DNA from: Nocardioides sp. InS609-2
GTDB taxonomy: Bacteria; Actinomycetota; Actinomycetes; Propionibacteriales; Nocardioidaceae
Assembly: GCF_023208195.1 (NCBI RefSeq)
Contig: NZ_CP060034.1
Coordinates: 4,030,001 to 4,094,000, forward strand
Direction of reading: 5' to 3'
DNA length: 64,000 bases
Under the pieces are notes generated by a model. The model saw only the letters and a list, made by a program, of their open reading frames with translations. It did no database searches and was not told the origin of the DNA. This document shows, piece by piece, positions 41,378 to 50,884 of this stretch. The stretch's first letter is position 1. Every line of letters begins with the position of its first letter. Position numbers and translations under genes: made by a program.

Positions 41378-42777
41378 CTCACGAAGCCGGCTGGGCGCAC
41401 GCGCCCGGCGCTCTCCGCGGCCCGTCCTGGCTGCAGCCTCCCGGCGACGCCAACGCTCTGGTGCCACAGCTGTGGTCGTCGACGGCACGCAAGGTCCACG
41501 GTGACCTGGTGGTCGGCGGCATCGCGGTCGCCGACCTCGTGGCCAACCACAACACCCCGGCGTACGTCCTCGACGAGACCGACTTCCGGCGCCGGGCCCG
41601 GGCGTTCCGCGAGGCGTTCGCCGCCGACGCCGGTTGGGACGTCTACTACGCAGGCAAGGCCTTCCTCTGTACGACGGTCGCCCGCTGGATCGCCGAGGAG
41701 GGGCTCTCCCTCGACGTCTGCTCCAGCGGGGAGCTGACGGTCGCCCTGCGAGCGGGCTTCGACCCGGCGCGCATCGGCTACCACGGCAACAACAAGACGC
41801 TGCCGGAGTTGCGGCGCGCGGTCGCGGCCGGCGTCGGCCGCATCATCGTCGACTCCTTCGCCGAGATCGAGCGACTGTCCTCGGCTGCCAGCGACATCGG
41901 CTCCACCGCCCGAGTGATGGTGCGGGTGACCGCCGGCGTCGAGGCGCACACCCACGAGTACATCGCCACCGCCCACGAGGACCAGAAGTTCGGCTTCTCG
42001 ATCACCAGCGGCGACGCCCTCGACGCCGTACGCCGGGTGCACGAGGCCGATGGTCTCGAGCTGCTCGGCCTGCACTCCCACATCGGCAGCCAGATCTTCG
42101 ACTCGTCCGGGTTCGAGGTGGCCGCGCGTCGCGTGCTGGCGCTGCACGCCCGGGTCTCCGACGAGCTGGGCGTGACGATGCCCGAGATGGACCTCGGCGG
42201 CGGCTTCGGCATCGCCTACACGACGCAGGACGACCCTTCCGAGCCCGCTCAGCTGGCGATCGAGATGAGCAAGATCGTCGAACACGAGTGCCGGTCACTC
42301 GGTGTCGCCGAGCCACGGCTCTCGATCGAGCCCGGTCGCGCGATCGTCGGCCCGTCGATGTGCACGGTCTACACCGTCGGCACCGTCAAGGCGGTCACCC
42401 TCGACGGCGGCGCCGTACGCACCTACGTCAGCGTCGACGGCGGCATGAGCGACAACATCCGCACCGCGCTGTACGACGCCGACTACTCCTGCACGCTCGC
42501 CAACCGCGCGTCCGAGGCGCCGCCGGTGCTGTCGCGGGTCGTCGGCAAGCACTGCGAGGCGGGTGACATCATCGTCAAGGACGAGTTCCTGCCGGCCGAC
42601 CTCGCGCCGGGCGACCTCGTGGCCGTGCCCGGCACGGGTGCCTACTGCCGCTCGATGGCTTCCAACTACAACCACGCGCTCCGACCGCCGGTGATCGCTG
42701 TGCGGGACGGCGTCGCGACAGTGGTGCTGAGGCGAGAGACTGAGGACGATTTGTTGGCGACGGACGTGGGTGCTTGA
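41374..42777 (+). CDS. lysA: Diaminopimelate decarboxylase
   Basis: A 467-residue fold-III PLP decarboxylase. The PLP lysine is in VYYAGKAFLCT. HSHIGSQ, GGGFGIAY and the phosphate-binding EPGRAIVGPS follow. The second-subunit Cys is in GKHCEAGDI and the substrate-specific CE motif is intact. An N-terminal extension of about 40 residues (HEAGWAHAPGALRG...) is usual in actinobacteria. It makes L-lysine from meso-DAP. GTG start overlaps argS, and its stop overlaps the hom start (TGATG). Confidence 0.96.
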   Translation: MTHEAGWAHAPGALRGPSWLQPPGDANALVPQLWSSTARKVHGDLVVGGIAVADLVANHNTPAYVLDETDFRRRARAFREAFAADAGWDVYYAGKAFLCTTVARWIAEEGLSLDVCSSGELTVALRAGFDPARIGYHGNNKTLPELRRAVAAGVGRIIVDSFAEIERLSSAASDIGSTARVMVRVTAGVEAHTHEYIATAHEDQKFGFSITSGDALDAVRRVHEADGLELLGLHSHIGSQIFDSSGFEVAARRVLALHARVSDELGVTMPEMDLGGGFGIAYTTQDDPSEPAQLAIEMSKIVEHECRSLGVAEPRLSIEPGRAIVGPSMCTVYTVGTVKAVTLDGGAVRTYVSVDGGMSDNIRTALYDADYSCTLANRASEAPPVLSRVVGKHCEAGDIIVKDEFLPADLAPGDLVAVPGTGAYCRSMASNYNHALRPPVIAVRDGVATVVLRRETEDDLLATDVGA

Positions 42778-44075
42778 TGAACGAGGGCGAAAAGCCTCTC
42801 CGGGTGGCAGTTCTCGGGTGCGGATCGGTGGGCTCCCAGGTCGTGAGGCTGCTCACCGAGCAGGCCGACGACCTGGCCGCGCGCATCGGTGTGCCCGTCG
42901 AGCTCGCCGGCATCGCCGTACGACGTCTCGACGCGCAGCGCGAGGTGGAGGTGCCCGACGGGCTGCTCACCACCGACGCCGCCGGCCTCGTGACCCGTGA
43001 CGACGTCGACCTGGTCGTCGAGGTCATCGGCGGCATCGAGCCAGCGCGCAGCCTGATCCTCAGCGCTCTCGAGCACGGTGCCTCGGTCGTGACGGCTAAC
43101 AAGGCGCTGCTCGCCGAGGACGGACCGACCCTGTTCGAGGCGGCCGAGAAGGCGGGACGCGACCTCTACTACGAGGCCGCCGTCGCCGGTGCCATCCCGA
43201 TCCTGCGTCCGCTGCGCGAGAGCCTCGCCGGTGACAAGGTGACCCGGGTGCTCGGCATCGTGAACGGCACCACCAACTTCATCCTCGACAAGATGGACAC
43301 CTCCGGCGCCGGCTTCGCCGAGGCGCTCGAGGAGGCCCAGGACCTCGGTTATGCCGAGGCCGACCCGACCGCCGACGTCGAGGGTTTCGACGCCGCAGCG
43401 AAGGCCGCGATCCTCGCCAGCCTCGCCTTCCACTCCCGAGTGACCGCCTCCGACGTGCACCGCGAGGGCATCTCAGAGGTCACCGCTGCCGACGTGCAGT
43501 CGGCCCGCGACATGGACAGCGTCGTCAAGCTGCTCGCGATCTGTGAGCTCAAGGACGGCGCCGTCGCGGTCCGCGTGCACCCGGCGATGATCCCGCTCAG
43601 CCACCCGCTCGCCTCGGTGCGCGGCGCCTACAACGCGGTGTTCGTCGAGTCGGAGGCCGCCGGCCAGCTGATGTTCTACGGCCCCGGAGCCGGTGGCCCG
43701 CCGACCGCGTCTGCCGTGCTGGGCGACCTCGTCACGGTGGCCCGCAACCGGCTCGGCAACACCCGCGGTCCCGGCGAGTCGGCGTACGCCGACCGGGTCG
43801 TGCTGCCGATGGGGGAGACACTCACCCGCTACCACGTGGCCATCGACGTCGACGACCGCGCGGGCGTGCTCGCCACGGTGGCCAACGCGTTCGCCGACCA
43901 CGGTGTCTCGATCCAGACCGTGCGCCAGGAAGGGCGCGGCGCCGACGCCCAGCTCGTCGTCGTGTCCCACCAGGCCACGGATGCCCAGCTCGCCGCCACC
44001 GTCGAGCAGCTGCGCTCGATGGACATCGTGCGCGAGGTGACCTCGGTGATGCGCGTCGAGGGAGACGCCGAATGA
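42777..44075 (+). CDS. hom: Homoserine dehydrogenase
   Basis: A 432-residue enzyme. [12 protein letters not shown] is the NAD(P) motif, [10 protein letters not shown] the catalytic Lys region, [10 protein letters not shown] and [20 protein letters not shown] the substrate-site motifs with the catalytic Asp. A C-terminal ACT domain ([20 protein letters not shown]) confers threonine feedback control in the family. ATG 42777 is preferred; TTG 42774 is one codon upstream. ATGA overlap with thrC follows. Confidence 0.96.
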   Translation: MNEGEKPLRVAVLGCGSVGSQVVRLLTEQADDLAARIGVPVELAGIAVRRLDAQREVEVPDGLLTTDAAGLVTRDDVDLVVEVIGGIEPARSLILSALEHGASVVTANKALLAEDGPTLFEAAEKAGRDLYYEAAVAGAIPILRPLRESLAGDKVTRVLGIVNGTTNFILDKMDTSGAGFAEALEEAQDLGYAEADPTADVEGFDAAAKAAILASLAFHSRVTASDVHREGISEVTAADVQSARDMDSVVKLLAICELKDGAVAVRVHPAMIPLSHPLASVRGAYNAVFVESEAAGQLMFYGPGAGGPPTASAVLGDLVTVARNRLGNTRGPGESAYADRVVLPMGETLTRYHVAIDVDDRAGVLATVANAFADHGVSIQTVRQEGRGADAQLVVVSHQATDAQLAATVEQLRSMDIVREVTSVMRVEGDAE

Positions 44076-45145
44076 GCGGCCGCACCCACCAGTGGCGGGG
44101 CGTCATCGAGGAGTACCGCGACCTCCTCGACATCCCCAAGGACGTCGAGGCCATCACCCTGCGCGAGGGCGGTACCCCGCTCGTGCACTCGGGCTGGCTC
44201 AGCGCGCAGGCGCAGGCCCAGGTCTGGCTGAAGGTCGAGGGTGACAACCCGACCGGCTCCTTCAAGGACCGCGGCATGACCGCCGCCATCTCGGTCGCGA
44301 AGCACGAGGGCGCGGCCGCTGTGGTGTGCGCGTCGACCGGCAACACGTCGGCCTCGATGGCGGCGTACGCCGCGAAGGCCGGCCTCAAGCCGCTCGTGCT
44401 AGTGCCGGAGGGCAAGATCGCCGCCGGCAAGATGGCGCAGGCGATCATGCACGGCGCGCAGGTGATCATGGTGCGCGGCAACTTCGACAACTGCCTGACC
44501 CTGGCCCGCCAGCTCGCCTGGAACTACCCGGTCGCGCTCGTCAACTCCGTCAACCCGGTGCGCCTGCAAGGGCAGAAGACGGCGTCGTTCGAGATCGTCG
44601 ACTTCCTCGGCGACGCCCCCGACCACCACCTGCTCCCGGTCGGCAACGCCGGCAACATCTCGGCCTACTGGATGGGTTACGAGGAGTACGCCGCGCTCGG
44701 CCGCTCGACGAAGAAGCCGAGGATGCTGGGCTTCCAGGCCGAGGGTGCGGCGCCGCTCGTCACGGGTGAGCCGTTCCCCGATCCCGAGACCAAGGCCACC
44801 GCCATCCGCGTCGGCAACCCCGCTTCGTGGAAGCTCGCCGAGGCCGCCGCTGCCGAGTCGGGTGGCGGGTTCACCGCCCTCTCCGACGGTCAGATCCTGT
44901 CGGCCCAGGCCGAGCTCGCGCGGCGCGACGGCGTCTTCGTCGAGCCGGCATCGGCGGCCGGCGTCGCCGGCCTCCTGGCTGCGATCGCGGCGGGGGAGTC
45001 GTTCGCGGGCTCGACCGTCGTGATCACCGTGACGGGCCACGGTCTCAAGGACACGGCCACTGCCCTCGAAGGCACCGGCGACCTCGTCGACGTGGTGGTC
45101 GACGCCGATGTCGACGCTGCTGCGGCCGCCGCCGGCCTGACTTAG
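44072..45145 (+). CDS. thrC: Threonine synthase
   Basis: A 357-residue fold-II PLP enzyme. The PLP lysine is in [30 protein letters not shown] binds phosphate of the substrate and [14 protein letters not shown] the PLP phosphate. It converts O-phosphohomoserine to threonine. It overlaps hom by four bases. The next gene, thrB, is separated by 161 bases, an unusual gap in this otherwise overlapping cluster. Confidence 0.96.
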   Translation: MSGRTHQWRGVIEEYRDLLDIPKDVEAITLREGGTPLVHSGWLSAQAQAQVWLKVEGDNPTGSFKDRGMTAAISVAKHEGAAAVVCASTGNTSASMAAYAAKAGLKPLVLVPEGKIAAGKMAQAIMHGAQVIMVRGNFDNCLTLARQLAWNYPVALVNSVNPVRLQGQKTASFEIVDFLGDAPDHHLLPVGNAGNISAYWMGYEEYAALGRSTKKPRMLGFQAEGAAPLVTGEPFPDPETKATAIRVGNPASWKLAEAAAAESGGGFTALSDGQILSAQAELARRDGVFVEPASAAGVAGLLAAIAAGESFAGSTVVITVTGHGLKDTATALEGTGDLVDVVVDADVDAAAAAAGLT

Positions 45146-45182
45146 GACGTGGCTCCTTACTCCATGGCCTACTGCGCGCCGC

Positions 45183-45266
45183 CCTGCGGGCACCTCGCTG
45201 CGTTGTCGTCAGTCGTCGATGCTGGCGCATCGCCTCCCTCCTCCGCCTTGCGATGCACTCCGCAGG
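45183..45266 (+). promoter_or_regulatory. Structured leader between thrC and thrB
   Basis: In the 161-bp gap, outer arms CCTGCGG (45183-45189) and CCGCAGG (45260-45266) enclose inner arms GCATCGC (45227-45233) and GCGATGC (45250-45256). GATGC at 45218-45222 can instead pair with GCATC at 45227-45231, so two of the hairpins are mutually exclusive. No Thr-rich leader peptide was found. It may be a regulatory leader or an intergenic repeat. Confidence 0.4.
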
Positions 45267-45306
45267 ACGACGCTCGTGACGGCCGAGAGCAAGGAGTCAC
45301 GCCCTG

Positions 45307-46206
45307 ATGGTCTCCTTCGTCGACGACGCCGTCACTGTGACGGTGCCGGCCACCTCGGCCAACCTCGGCCCCGGCTTCGACTCGCTCGGGCTGGCGCTGT
45401 CGATGCGCGACGAGCTGACGGCGTCCATCGCGCCGAGCGGACTGGCCATCACCGTCGATGGTGCCGGTGCCGACGACGTGCCTCGCGACGAGACCCACCT
45501 GGTGGTGCGCGCCATGCGCGCCGCCTTCGCCGCGATGGGCGCGGATCCGCCGGGCCTGGTGCTGAGCTGCCACAACGTCATCCCGCACAGCCGCGGGCTC
45601 GGCTCGTCGTCGGCGGCGATCGTTGCCGGCCTGGCGCTGGCACGTGGGCTGGTGGCCGGTGGTTCGCTGCTGCTCGACGATGACGCGCTCTTCCGGCTCG
45701 CCGCCGACCTCGAGGGACACCCCGACAACGTCGCGCCGGCGCTGTTCGGTGGCTTCACGATCTCCGGTTGCGAGGAGGGCGAGTTCTTCACGGTCGCGTC
45801 CTCGGTCGACCCTCGCGTGACGACGGTGGTCTTCGTGCCACCGACCCCGGTGGCGACGTCGGTCGCGCGCGGGCTGCTGCCAGACGTCGTACCGCACGCG
45901 GATGCGGCGACCAACTCCGGTCGTACGGCGCTGCTCGTCGCCGCGCTCGCCGGGCGGCCGGAACTCCTCCTGCGCGCGACGTGCGACCACCTCCACCAGT
46001 CCTACCGGGCCCCGGCGATGCCGGAGTCGCTCGCCCTCGTAGATGCGCTGCGTGCCGACGGGGTGCCCGCCGTCGTGTCGGGGGCCGGACCGACGGTGCT
46101 GGCGTTCACCGACGCCGGCTCGGTCGCTGTGCTCCGGTCCCGATGCCCGGAAGGGTGGGTGGTCCACCACCTTGCCGTCGAGTCCAGGGGTGTGGTCGTC
46201 GGCTGA
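45307..46206 (+). CDS. thrB: Homoserine kinase
   Basis: A 299-residue GHMP kinase. VTVPATSANLGPGFDSLGLA is the N-terminal substrate motif, PHSRGLGSSSAAIVAGLALA the ATP loop, and VSGAGPTVLAF the C-terminal GHMP motif. It phosphorylates homoserine for ThrC. AAGGAG lies ten bases before the ATG. It completes the argS-lysA-hom-thrC-thrB cluster. Confidence 0.96.
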   Translation: MVSFVDDAVTVTVPATSANLGPGFDSLGLALSMRDELTASIAPSGLAITVDGAGADDVPRDETHLVVRAMRAAFAAMGADPPGLVLSCHNVIPHSRGLGSSSAAIVAGLALARGLVAGGSLLLDDDALFRLAADLEGHPDNVAPALFGGFTISGCEEGEFFTVASSVDPRVTTVVFVPPTPVATSVARGLLPDVVPHADAATNSGRTALLVAALAGRPELLLRATCDHLHQSYRAPAMPESLALVDALRADGVPAVVSGAGPTVLAFTDAGSVAVLRSRCPEGWVVHHLAVESRGVVVG

Positions 46207-46246
46207 CCGCCGATGTCGTGCCGTGTGTCACCTTTCGGCACGCCGG

Positions 46247-46255
46247 TGGTATCTT
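46247..46255 (+). promoter_or_regulatory. Extended -10 promoter of rho
   Basis: TGGTATCTT is an extended -10 (TGn-TATCTT) about 220 bases before the rho GTG. The -35 is weak (GTCACC, 17-base spacer). The 263-bp region between thrB and rho would then give a long leader, as expected for a gene that is often autoregulated by attenuation. Confidence 0.5.
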
Positions 46256-46469
46256 GGGCCTGCGCCACTCGGCGTGAGCACTCCATCCGATGACGTCAAC
46301 GCCATCGCAAGAAGTGCGCAACCTCCTTCATCTTCGCGGGCGACTTCGCCTCTGCACCTGCCGACACGGCTGCCTCGTTGTGGCCCGGCGGGGCCACGGG
46401 GATGGGGAGCACCGCAGACGTTGCCGACGGCCCAGACTCGTCGGCACAGATACGTGGGAAGGACCTCAC

Positions 46470-48386
46470 GTGACAGAAACCATCGAATCCGTCCCCGCGC
46501 CCGAGGCCAGTGCCTCGAAGAAGCGCGGCGGGGGCCTCAACTCCCTCCTGCTCGCCGACCTGAAGTCGATGGCCGGCGGCATGGGAATCTCCGGCGTCTC
46601 CTCCATGAAGAAGGCCCAGCTGGTCGACGCCATCAAGGCGGCCCAGGCCGGTGGCCGGAACGGCAAGCAGGCCGAGCAGAAGCAGACGGCACCCGAGAAG
46701 CAGGTCGAGCGGAAGCAGGTCGAGCGGAAGCAGAAGGCCGCCGAGAAGCCGGTCGAGAAGCCGGTTGAGAAGCCGGCCGAGAAGCCGGCCGAGAAGCCGG
46801 TTGAGAAGCCGGTTGAGAAGCCGGCCGAGACCTCGGGCGGGGCGAGCCAGGACCAGCAGGACCGCCAGCAGGGCCGCGAGCGCGACCGCGGTCAGAGCGG
46901 CAACCAGAACGAGAACCGCAACGACCGCGCCGAGCGGGTCGAGCGCACCGACCGGGTCGAGCGCACCGAGCGGGTCGAGCGCACCGAGCGGAACGACCGC
47001 GTCGAGAACCGCGCCGACAACAACCGCAATGACACGCGGACCGACAACCGCGCGGACCTTCGTGAAGAGGAAGGCGGCAGCCGCCGCAACCGTCGCCGTC
47101 GTGGCCGGGACCGGGACCGTCCCCAGGGCAACGACCGTCCGCAGGGCAACGACCGTCCGCAGGGCAACGAGCGCGAGCGCAGCCAGGGTGCGCCGATCGG
47201 TCGGAGCAACCGCAACGAGCCCGACACCACGATCCTCGAGGACGACGTGCTGGTGCCCGCAGCCGGCATCCTCGACGTACTCGACAACTACGCCTTCGTC
47301 CGCACCAGCGGCTACCTGCCCGGCACCGACGACGTCTATGTCTCGCTGTCGATGGTCCGCAAGTTCGGTCTGCGCCGCGGGGACGCCGTGCTCGGCCAGG
47401 TGCGCCAGCCCCGTGAGGGCGAGCGCAAGGAGAAGTTCAACCCGATGGTGCGCATCGACAGCGTCAACGGTGCCGAGCCGGAGTCGATGAAGGACCGGCC
47501 CGACTTCTCCAAGTTCACCCCGCTGCACGCCAGCGAGCGGCTGCGCCTCGAGACCGAGCAGACCAACCTGATCGGTCGCGTCATCGACATCGCCGCGCCC
47601 ATCGGCAAGGGCCAGCGCGGTCTCATCGTCTCCCCGCCGAAGGCCGGCAAGACGATGGTCCTGCAGTCGATCGCCAACTCGATCAGCGCCAACAACCCCG
47701 AGTGCCACCTGATGATCGTGCTCGTCGACGAGCGGCCCGAAGAGGTCACCGACTTCCAGCGCACGGTCAAGGGCGAGGTCATCGCCTCGACGTTCGACCG
47801 CCCCGCCAGCGACCACACCATGGTCGCCGAGCTGGCCATCGAGCGGGCCAAGCGCCTCGTCGAGCTCGGCCACGACGTCGTCGTGCTGCTGGACTCGATC
47901 ACCCGGCTCGGCCGCGCCTACAACCTCGCTGCTCCGGCGAGCGGGCGCATCCTCTCCGGTGGTGTCGACTCGTCCGCGCTCTACCCGCCGAAGAAGTTCT
48001 TCGGCGCCGCGCGCAACATCGAGAACGGCGGCTCGCTCACGATCCTGGCCACGGCCCTGATCGAGACCGGCTCCAAGATGGACGAGGTCATCTTCGAGGA
48101 GTTCAAGGGCACCGGGAACATGGAGCTGCGCCTGCGCCGCGAGTTCGCCGACAAGCGGATCTTCCCGGCCATCGACGCGGTCCAGTCCGGCACCCGCCGC
48201 GAGGAGCTGCTGATGAGCAAGGAGGAGATCGCGATCGTGTGGAAGCTGCGACGCGTGCTCTCCGGCCTCGACGGACAGCAGGCCCTGGAGCTGCTGCTGG
48301 AGCGGCTGAAGAAGTCGCAGACCAACATCGAGTTCCTCATGCAGGTCCAGAAGACCACGCCTTCGGTGACCGGGAAGGGCGACTGA
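46470..48386 (+). CDS. rho: Transcription termination factor Rho with a long disordered insert
   Basis: A 638-residue Rho from GTG 46470, with GGAAGGAC just upstream; the frame extends to 46290 but lacks support there. Rho_N lies at about 22-60 ([20 protein letters not shown]). Residues about 60-255 are an insert of Lys/Glu/Pro repeats (VEKP/AEKP) and then Arg/Asn/Asp/Glu-rich sequence. The RNA-binding OB fold follows (about 260-340, [20 protein letters not shown]), then the ATPase with Walker [10 protein letters not shown], Walker [13 protein letters not shown] and the R-loop/Q-loop ([27 protein letters not shown]). Inserts of this kind in actinobacterial Rho bind RNA and widen substrate range. 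Confidence 0.97.
   Translation: MTETIESVPAPEASASKKRGGGLNSLLLADLKSMAGGMGISGVSSMKKAQLVDAIKAAQAGGRNGKQAEQKQTAPEKQVERKQVERKQKAAEKPVEKPVEKPAEKPAEKPVEKPVEKPAETSGGASQDQQDRQQGRERDRGQSGNQNENRNDRAERVERTDRVERTERVERTERNDRVENRADNNRNDTRTDNRADLREEEGGSRRNRRRRGRDRDRPQGNDRPQGNDRPQGNERERSQGAPIGRSNRNEPDTTILEDDVLVPAAGILDVLDNYAFVRTSGYLPGTDDVYVSLSMVRKFGLRRGDAVLGQVRQPREGERKEKFNPMVRIDSVNGAEPESMKDRPDFSKFTPLHASERLRLETEQTNLIGRVIDIAAPIGKGQRGLIVSPPKAGKTMVLQSIANSISANNPECHLMIVLVDERPEEVTDFQRTVKGEVIASTFDRPASDHTMVAELAIERAKRLVELGHDVVVLLDSITRLGRAYNLAAPASGRILSGGVDSSALYPPKKFFGAARNIENGGSLTILATALIETGSKMDEVIFEEFKGTGNMELRLRREFADKRIFPAIDAVQSGTRREELLMSKEEIAIVWKLRRVLSGLDGQQALELLLERLKKSQTNIEFLMQVQKTTPSVTGKGD
46740..46829 (+). repeat. 12-bp tandem repeats in rho
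   Basis: Seven and a half 12-bp units of the type GCCGAGAAGCCG or GTTGAGAAGCCG encode A/V-E-K-P. Further in-frame 18-bp repeats occur nearby: R-V-E-R-T-(D/E) at about 46934-46993 and G-N-D-R-P-Q at 47124-47175. All units are multiples of three. Confidence 0.95.
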
Positions 48387-48491
48387 CCGGCGTACCCACG
48401 AACTGCGTCCGCCAGTCCTTGGATTACCCCTTGCGGCGGGCAGCTGGCCGGTAGGGTCTGGCCTCAAGCTCGCAACAAGGAAGGCAGGGCA

Positions 48492-48860
48492 ATGGCCCGG
48501 ATTGTGGTAGCCGACGACGACGTCGACATCAGGGAACTGGTGGAGTTCAAGTTGTCGACACTGGGTCACGACATCGTGGCGGTCGCCGATGGTGCAGCCG
48601 CCATCGAGGCGTGCCAGGCGCAGCGCCCCGACCTGGCGGTGCTCGACGTGATGATGCCCGGGATGTCCGGTCTCGAGGCCGTGCGGGTCATCCGCAACGA
48701 CCCCGCGCTCGCCGACCTCCCGGTGATCCTGCTGACCGCAAGGGCACAGGAGACCGACGTCGAGACCGGCTTCGAGTCCGGCGCGGACGACTACATCACC
48801 AAGCCGTTCAGCCCGCGCGAGCTCGCCACCCGGGTCCAGAACCTCCTGTCTCGTACCTGA
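48492..48860 (+). CDS. Single-domain response regulator
   Basis: A 122-residue receiver-only protein. The acidic pair is in VVADDDVDIRE, the phosphorylatable Asp in DLAVLDVMMPGMSG, and the Thr and Lys switch residues in ILLTARAQ and YITKPFSPREL. There is no output domain. It lies 76 bases before a hybrid-like membrane histidine kinase gene on the same strand, so the two probably form a phosphorelay or adaptor pair. Confidence 0.92.
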   Translation: MARIVVADDDVDIRELVEFKLSTLGHDIVAVADGAAAIEACQAQRPDLAVLDVMMPGMSGLEAVRVIRNDPALADLPVILLTARAQETDVETGFESGADDYITKPFSPRELATRVQNLLSRT

Positions 48861-48936
48861 GGGCGCGTCTCCGCTCGCGGGTACCGACGTGTGCGACGCT
48901 TCGGGTCATCCGCCCCCGAATGGATGACATCTACAG

Positions 48937-50450
48937 ATGACCGACGTGCGACCCGTGGCGCGCCTCCTGCGACCGCTGACGACGACGTTGCTGGTGCTGT
49001 TCCTGCTCATGGCCGGGATCGGCATCGCCGGCCTGCTCGCCGTCGACCGGGCCTTCGCTGAGCTGACGCGGAGCATCGAGCCGGCCGCCGATGCCAGCCG
49101 CGCGCTGATGGCTGACATGGTCAACATGGAGACCGGCGTCCGCGCCTACGCGCAGAGCGGGTTGTCGTCCGGATTGCGGCCCTACCGCGCTGCGCAGGAC
49201 ACCTACACCGAGAACCGCCGCACCTTGGGGGACTTTGCCGAGTCCGACGCCGAACTGCTCGCCGCGGTCCGCATCCAGGACGATGCCGTCCGCGCGTGGC
49301 TCAACGACTACGCCGTGCCGCGCATCTCCAGTCCCGGTGGTCCGGGCACCTACAACCCCGAGCGGTTTGCCCGCGGCACCCGCAGGTTCGACGAGCTGCG
49401 AGCTGCCAACGCGGCCGTGGACGACGTCTTCGCGGTGCGCGTCGAGGACGCGGCGAGCCGGGCCGACTGGTGGCTCCGCGGCACCCTGGGTGTGCTCGCC
49501 CTGCTCGCCGTGTCGGCCGTGGCTGCCATCACCCGGGTGCGCACGCGCGTCATTGCAGAGCTGCAGGAGCCGCTCGTGGAGCTCGAGCGCGTCGTACAGG
49601 CACTCGCCGCCAACGACTTCGGGGTCCGCGCCGACCTCGATCGCGGCCCGACGAGCTGCGCGCGGTCGCCCGGTCGTTCAACGGGCTCGCCGAGGTCAAC
49701 GAGCGCGGCCGGGCGGTCGAGCAGCACATCACCGACGAGATGCGGGTGCTCGACACCGCCAAGAGCGACTTCGTCTCCAACGTGACCCACGAGCTGCGCA
49801 CTCCGCTGACGACGATCTCCGGCTACCTCGAGCTCCTCGGCGAGGAGTTCGCGGACGGGATGCCCGACCGCCACCAGAAGATGTACGACGCCACGCGCCG
49901 CAACGTCGACAGGCTGATGGGGCTCGTCAACGACCTGCTGACGCTCTCGCGGGCCGAGAACCGGGCTACCGACCTCGAGCAGGTCGACGTACTCCACCTC
50001 GTGCAGGACTGCGTGGCCGACCTGCGGATGACCGCCGCACGACGTGGCATCGGCGTCACGCTGTCGACCGGCGCTCCCGGCGGGGGCACGGGCCACCATC
50101 TGGTCCTGGGCGACGAGGCGATGTTGACCCGGGTGTTCCTCAACGTGCTCAGCAACGCGGTGAAGTTCAGTCGCGACGATGGATCGGTCGAGGTGATCGT
50201 CGAGCGATCCGGTGACGAGGTCGCGGTGGTCGTCCGCGACCAGGGCATCGGCATCCCGGCCGACGACCTCGACAAGCTCGGCGGACGCTTCTTCCGGGCC
50301 TCGAACGCTGTTACCCAGCACGTCTCCGGCACCGGCCTGGGGCTGCGGATCGTGCAGACGATCATCGCCAAGCACGGCGGCACGATGGCCATCGAGTCGG
50401 TCGTCGACGAGGGGACGTCGGTCACGGTGCGCTTGCCGCTCCAGGCGTGA
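48937..50450 (+). pseudogene. CHASE3-HAMP histidine kinase with a one-base frameshift
   Basis: From ATG 48937 the first about 236 codons encode a membrane anchor, a CHASE3-like sensor (MADMVNMETGVRAYAQSG), a second membrane segment (LLAVSAVAAITRV) and the start of a HAMP domain, ending ANDFGVRADLDRG. The frame then changes. DELRAVARSFNGLAEVNERG, the HisKA motif SNVTHELRTPLTTISGYLEL and a full HATPase ([27 protein letters not shown]) continue in another frame to 50450. Adding one C to the CCC at 49647-49649 restores a 504-residue kinase. Both halves are well conserved, so the break is either very recent or a sequencing error. Confidence 0.85.
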
Positions 50451-50457
50451 TCCGGCA

Positions 50458-50484
50458 GGGAATGTCCCGATTGGCCTCGCTGTT
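50458..50484 (+). promoter_or_regulatory. SigR-type promoter of rpmE
   Basis: GGGAAT (50458-50463) and GTT (50482-50484) are separated by exactly 18 bases, the same layout as the sigR promoter at 4816. It lies about 80 bases upstream of the rpmE start. rpmE is a known SigR target in Streptomyces coelicolor, which supports the call. Confidence 0.8.
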
Positions 50485-50572
50485 GACCACGGTGGCACAC
50501 TTGTGCGCTGGTTCCGGTTCACGGGTCCGCATCAGGCGGAAACGACCCGGCGACCTCTTGAGAGGACATCAC

Positions 50573-50791
50573 ATGCAGAAGGACATCCACCCGGAGTACG
50601 TCGAGACCGCGGTCACCTGCACCTGCGGCGCGGCGTTCACCACCCGCAGCACTGCCACGTCCGGCACGCTTCGCGCCGACGTCTGCTCGCAGTGCCACCC
50701 GTTCTACACCGGCAAGCAGAAGATTCTCGACACCGGCGGCCGCGTGGCCCGCTTCGAGGCTCGCTACGCCAAGAAGACTGCCGACAAGTAG
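50573..50791 (+). CDS. rpmE: Ribosomal protein bL31 (zinc form)
   Basis: A 72-residue bL31 from ATG 50573 with AGAGGAC upstream. It keeps the zinc-binding cysteines C-x-C (TCTCGAAF) and C-x-x-C ([10 protein letters not shown]), so it is the zinc-containing form that can store or release zinc. A SigR-type promoter lies ahead, linking it to thiol stress. A strong hairpin follows. Confidence 0.97.
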   Translation: MQKDIHPEYVETAVTCTCGAAFTTRSTATSGTLRADVCSQCHPFYTGKQKILDTGGRVARFEARYAKKTADK

Positions 50792-50799
50792 CTTCCACC

Positions 50800-50838
50800 G
50801 AACGCCGGTCCCCACCTCCATGTGGGCGACCGGCGTTC
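50800..50838 (+). terminator. Terminator after rpmE
   Basis: GAACGCCGGTC (50800-50810) pairs with GACCGGCGTTC (50828-50838), extended inward by CCCAC/GTGGG (50811-50815 and 50822-50826) with one bulged base and a 6-base loop, nine bases after the stop. Confidence 0.85.
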
Positions 50839-50884
50839 GCCATTTCACCCATCGGTTCGGTACGGCGGTCGACGAGGAGCACGC

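Noticed and set aside
46740..47175. Possible CRISPR-like direct repeats
   Set aside because: The repeats are contiguous, in frame and code for the Rho insert; there are no unique spacers.
46296..48569. 757-codon minus-strand frame opposite rho
   Set aside because: Leu/Asp/Val-rich shadow of rho, and no ribosome binding site or motif.
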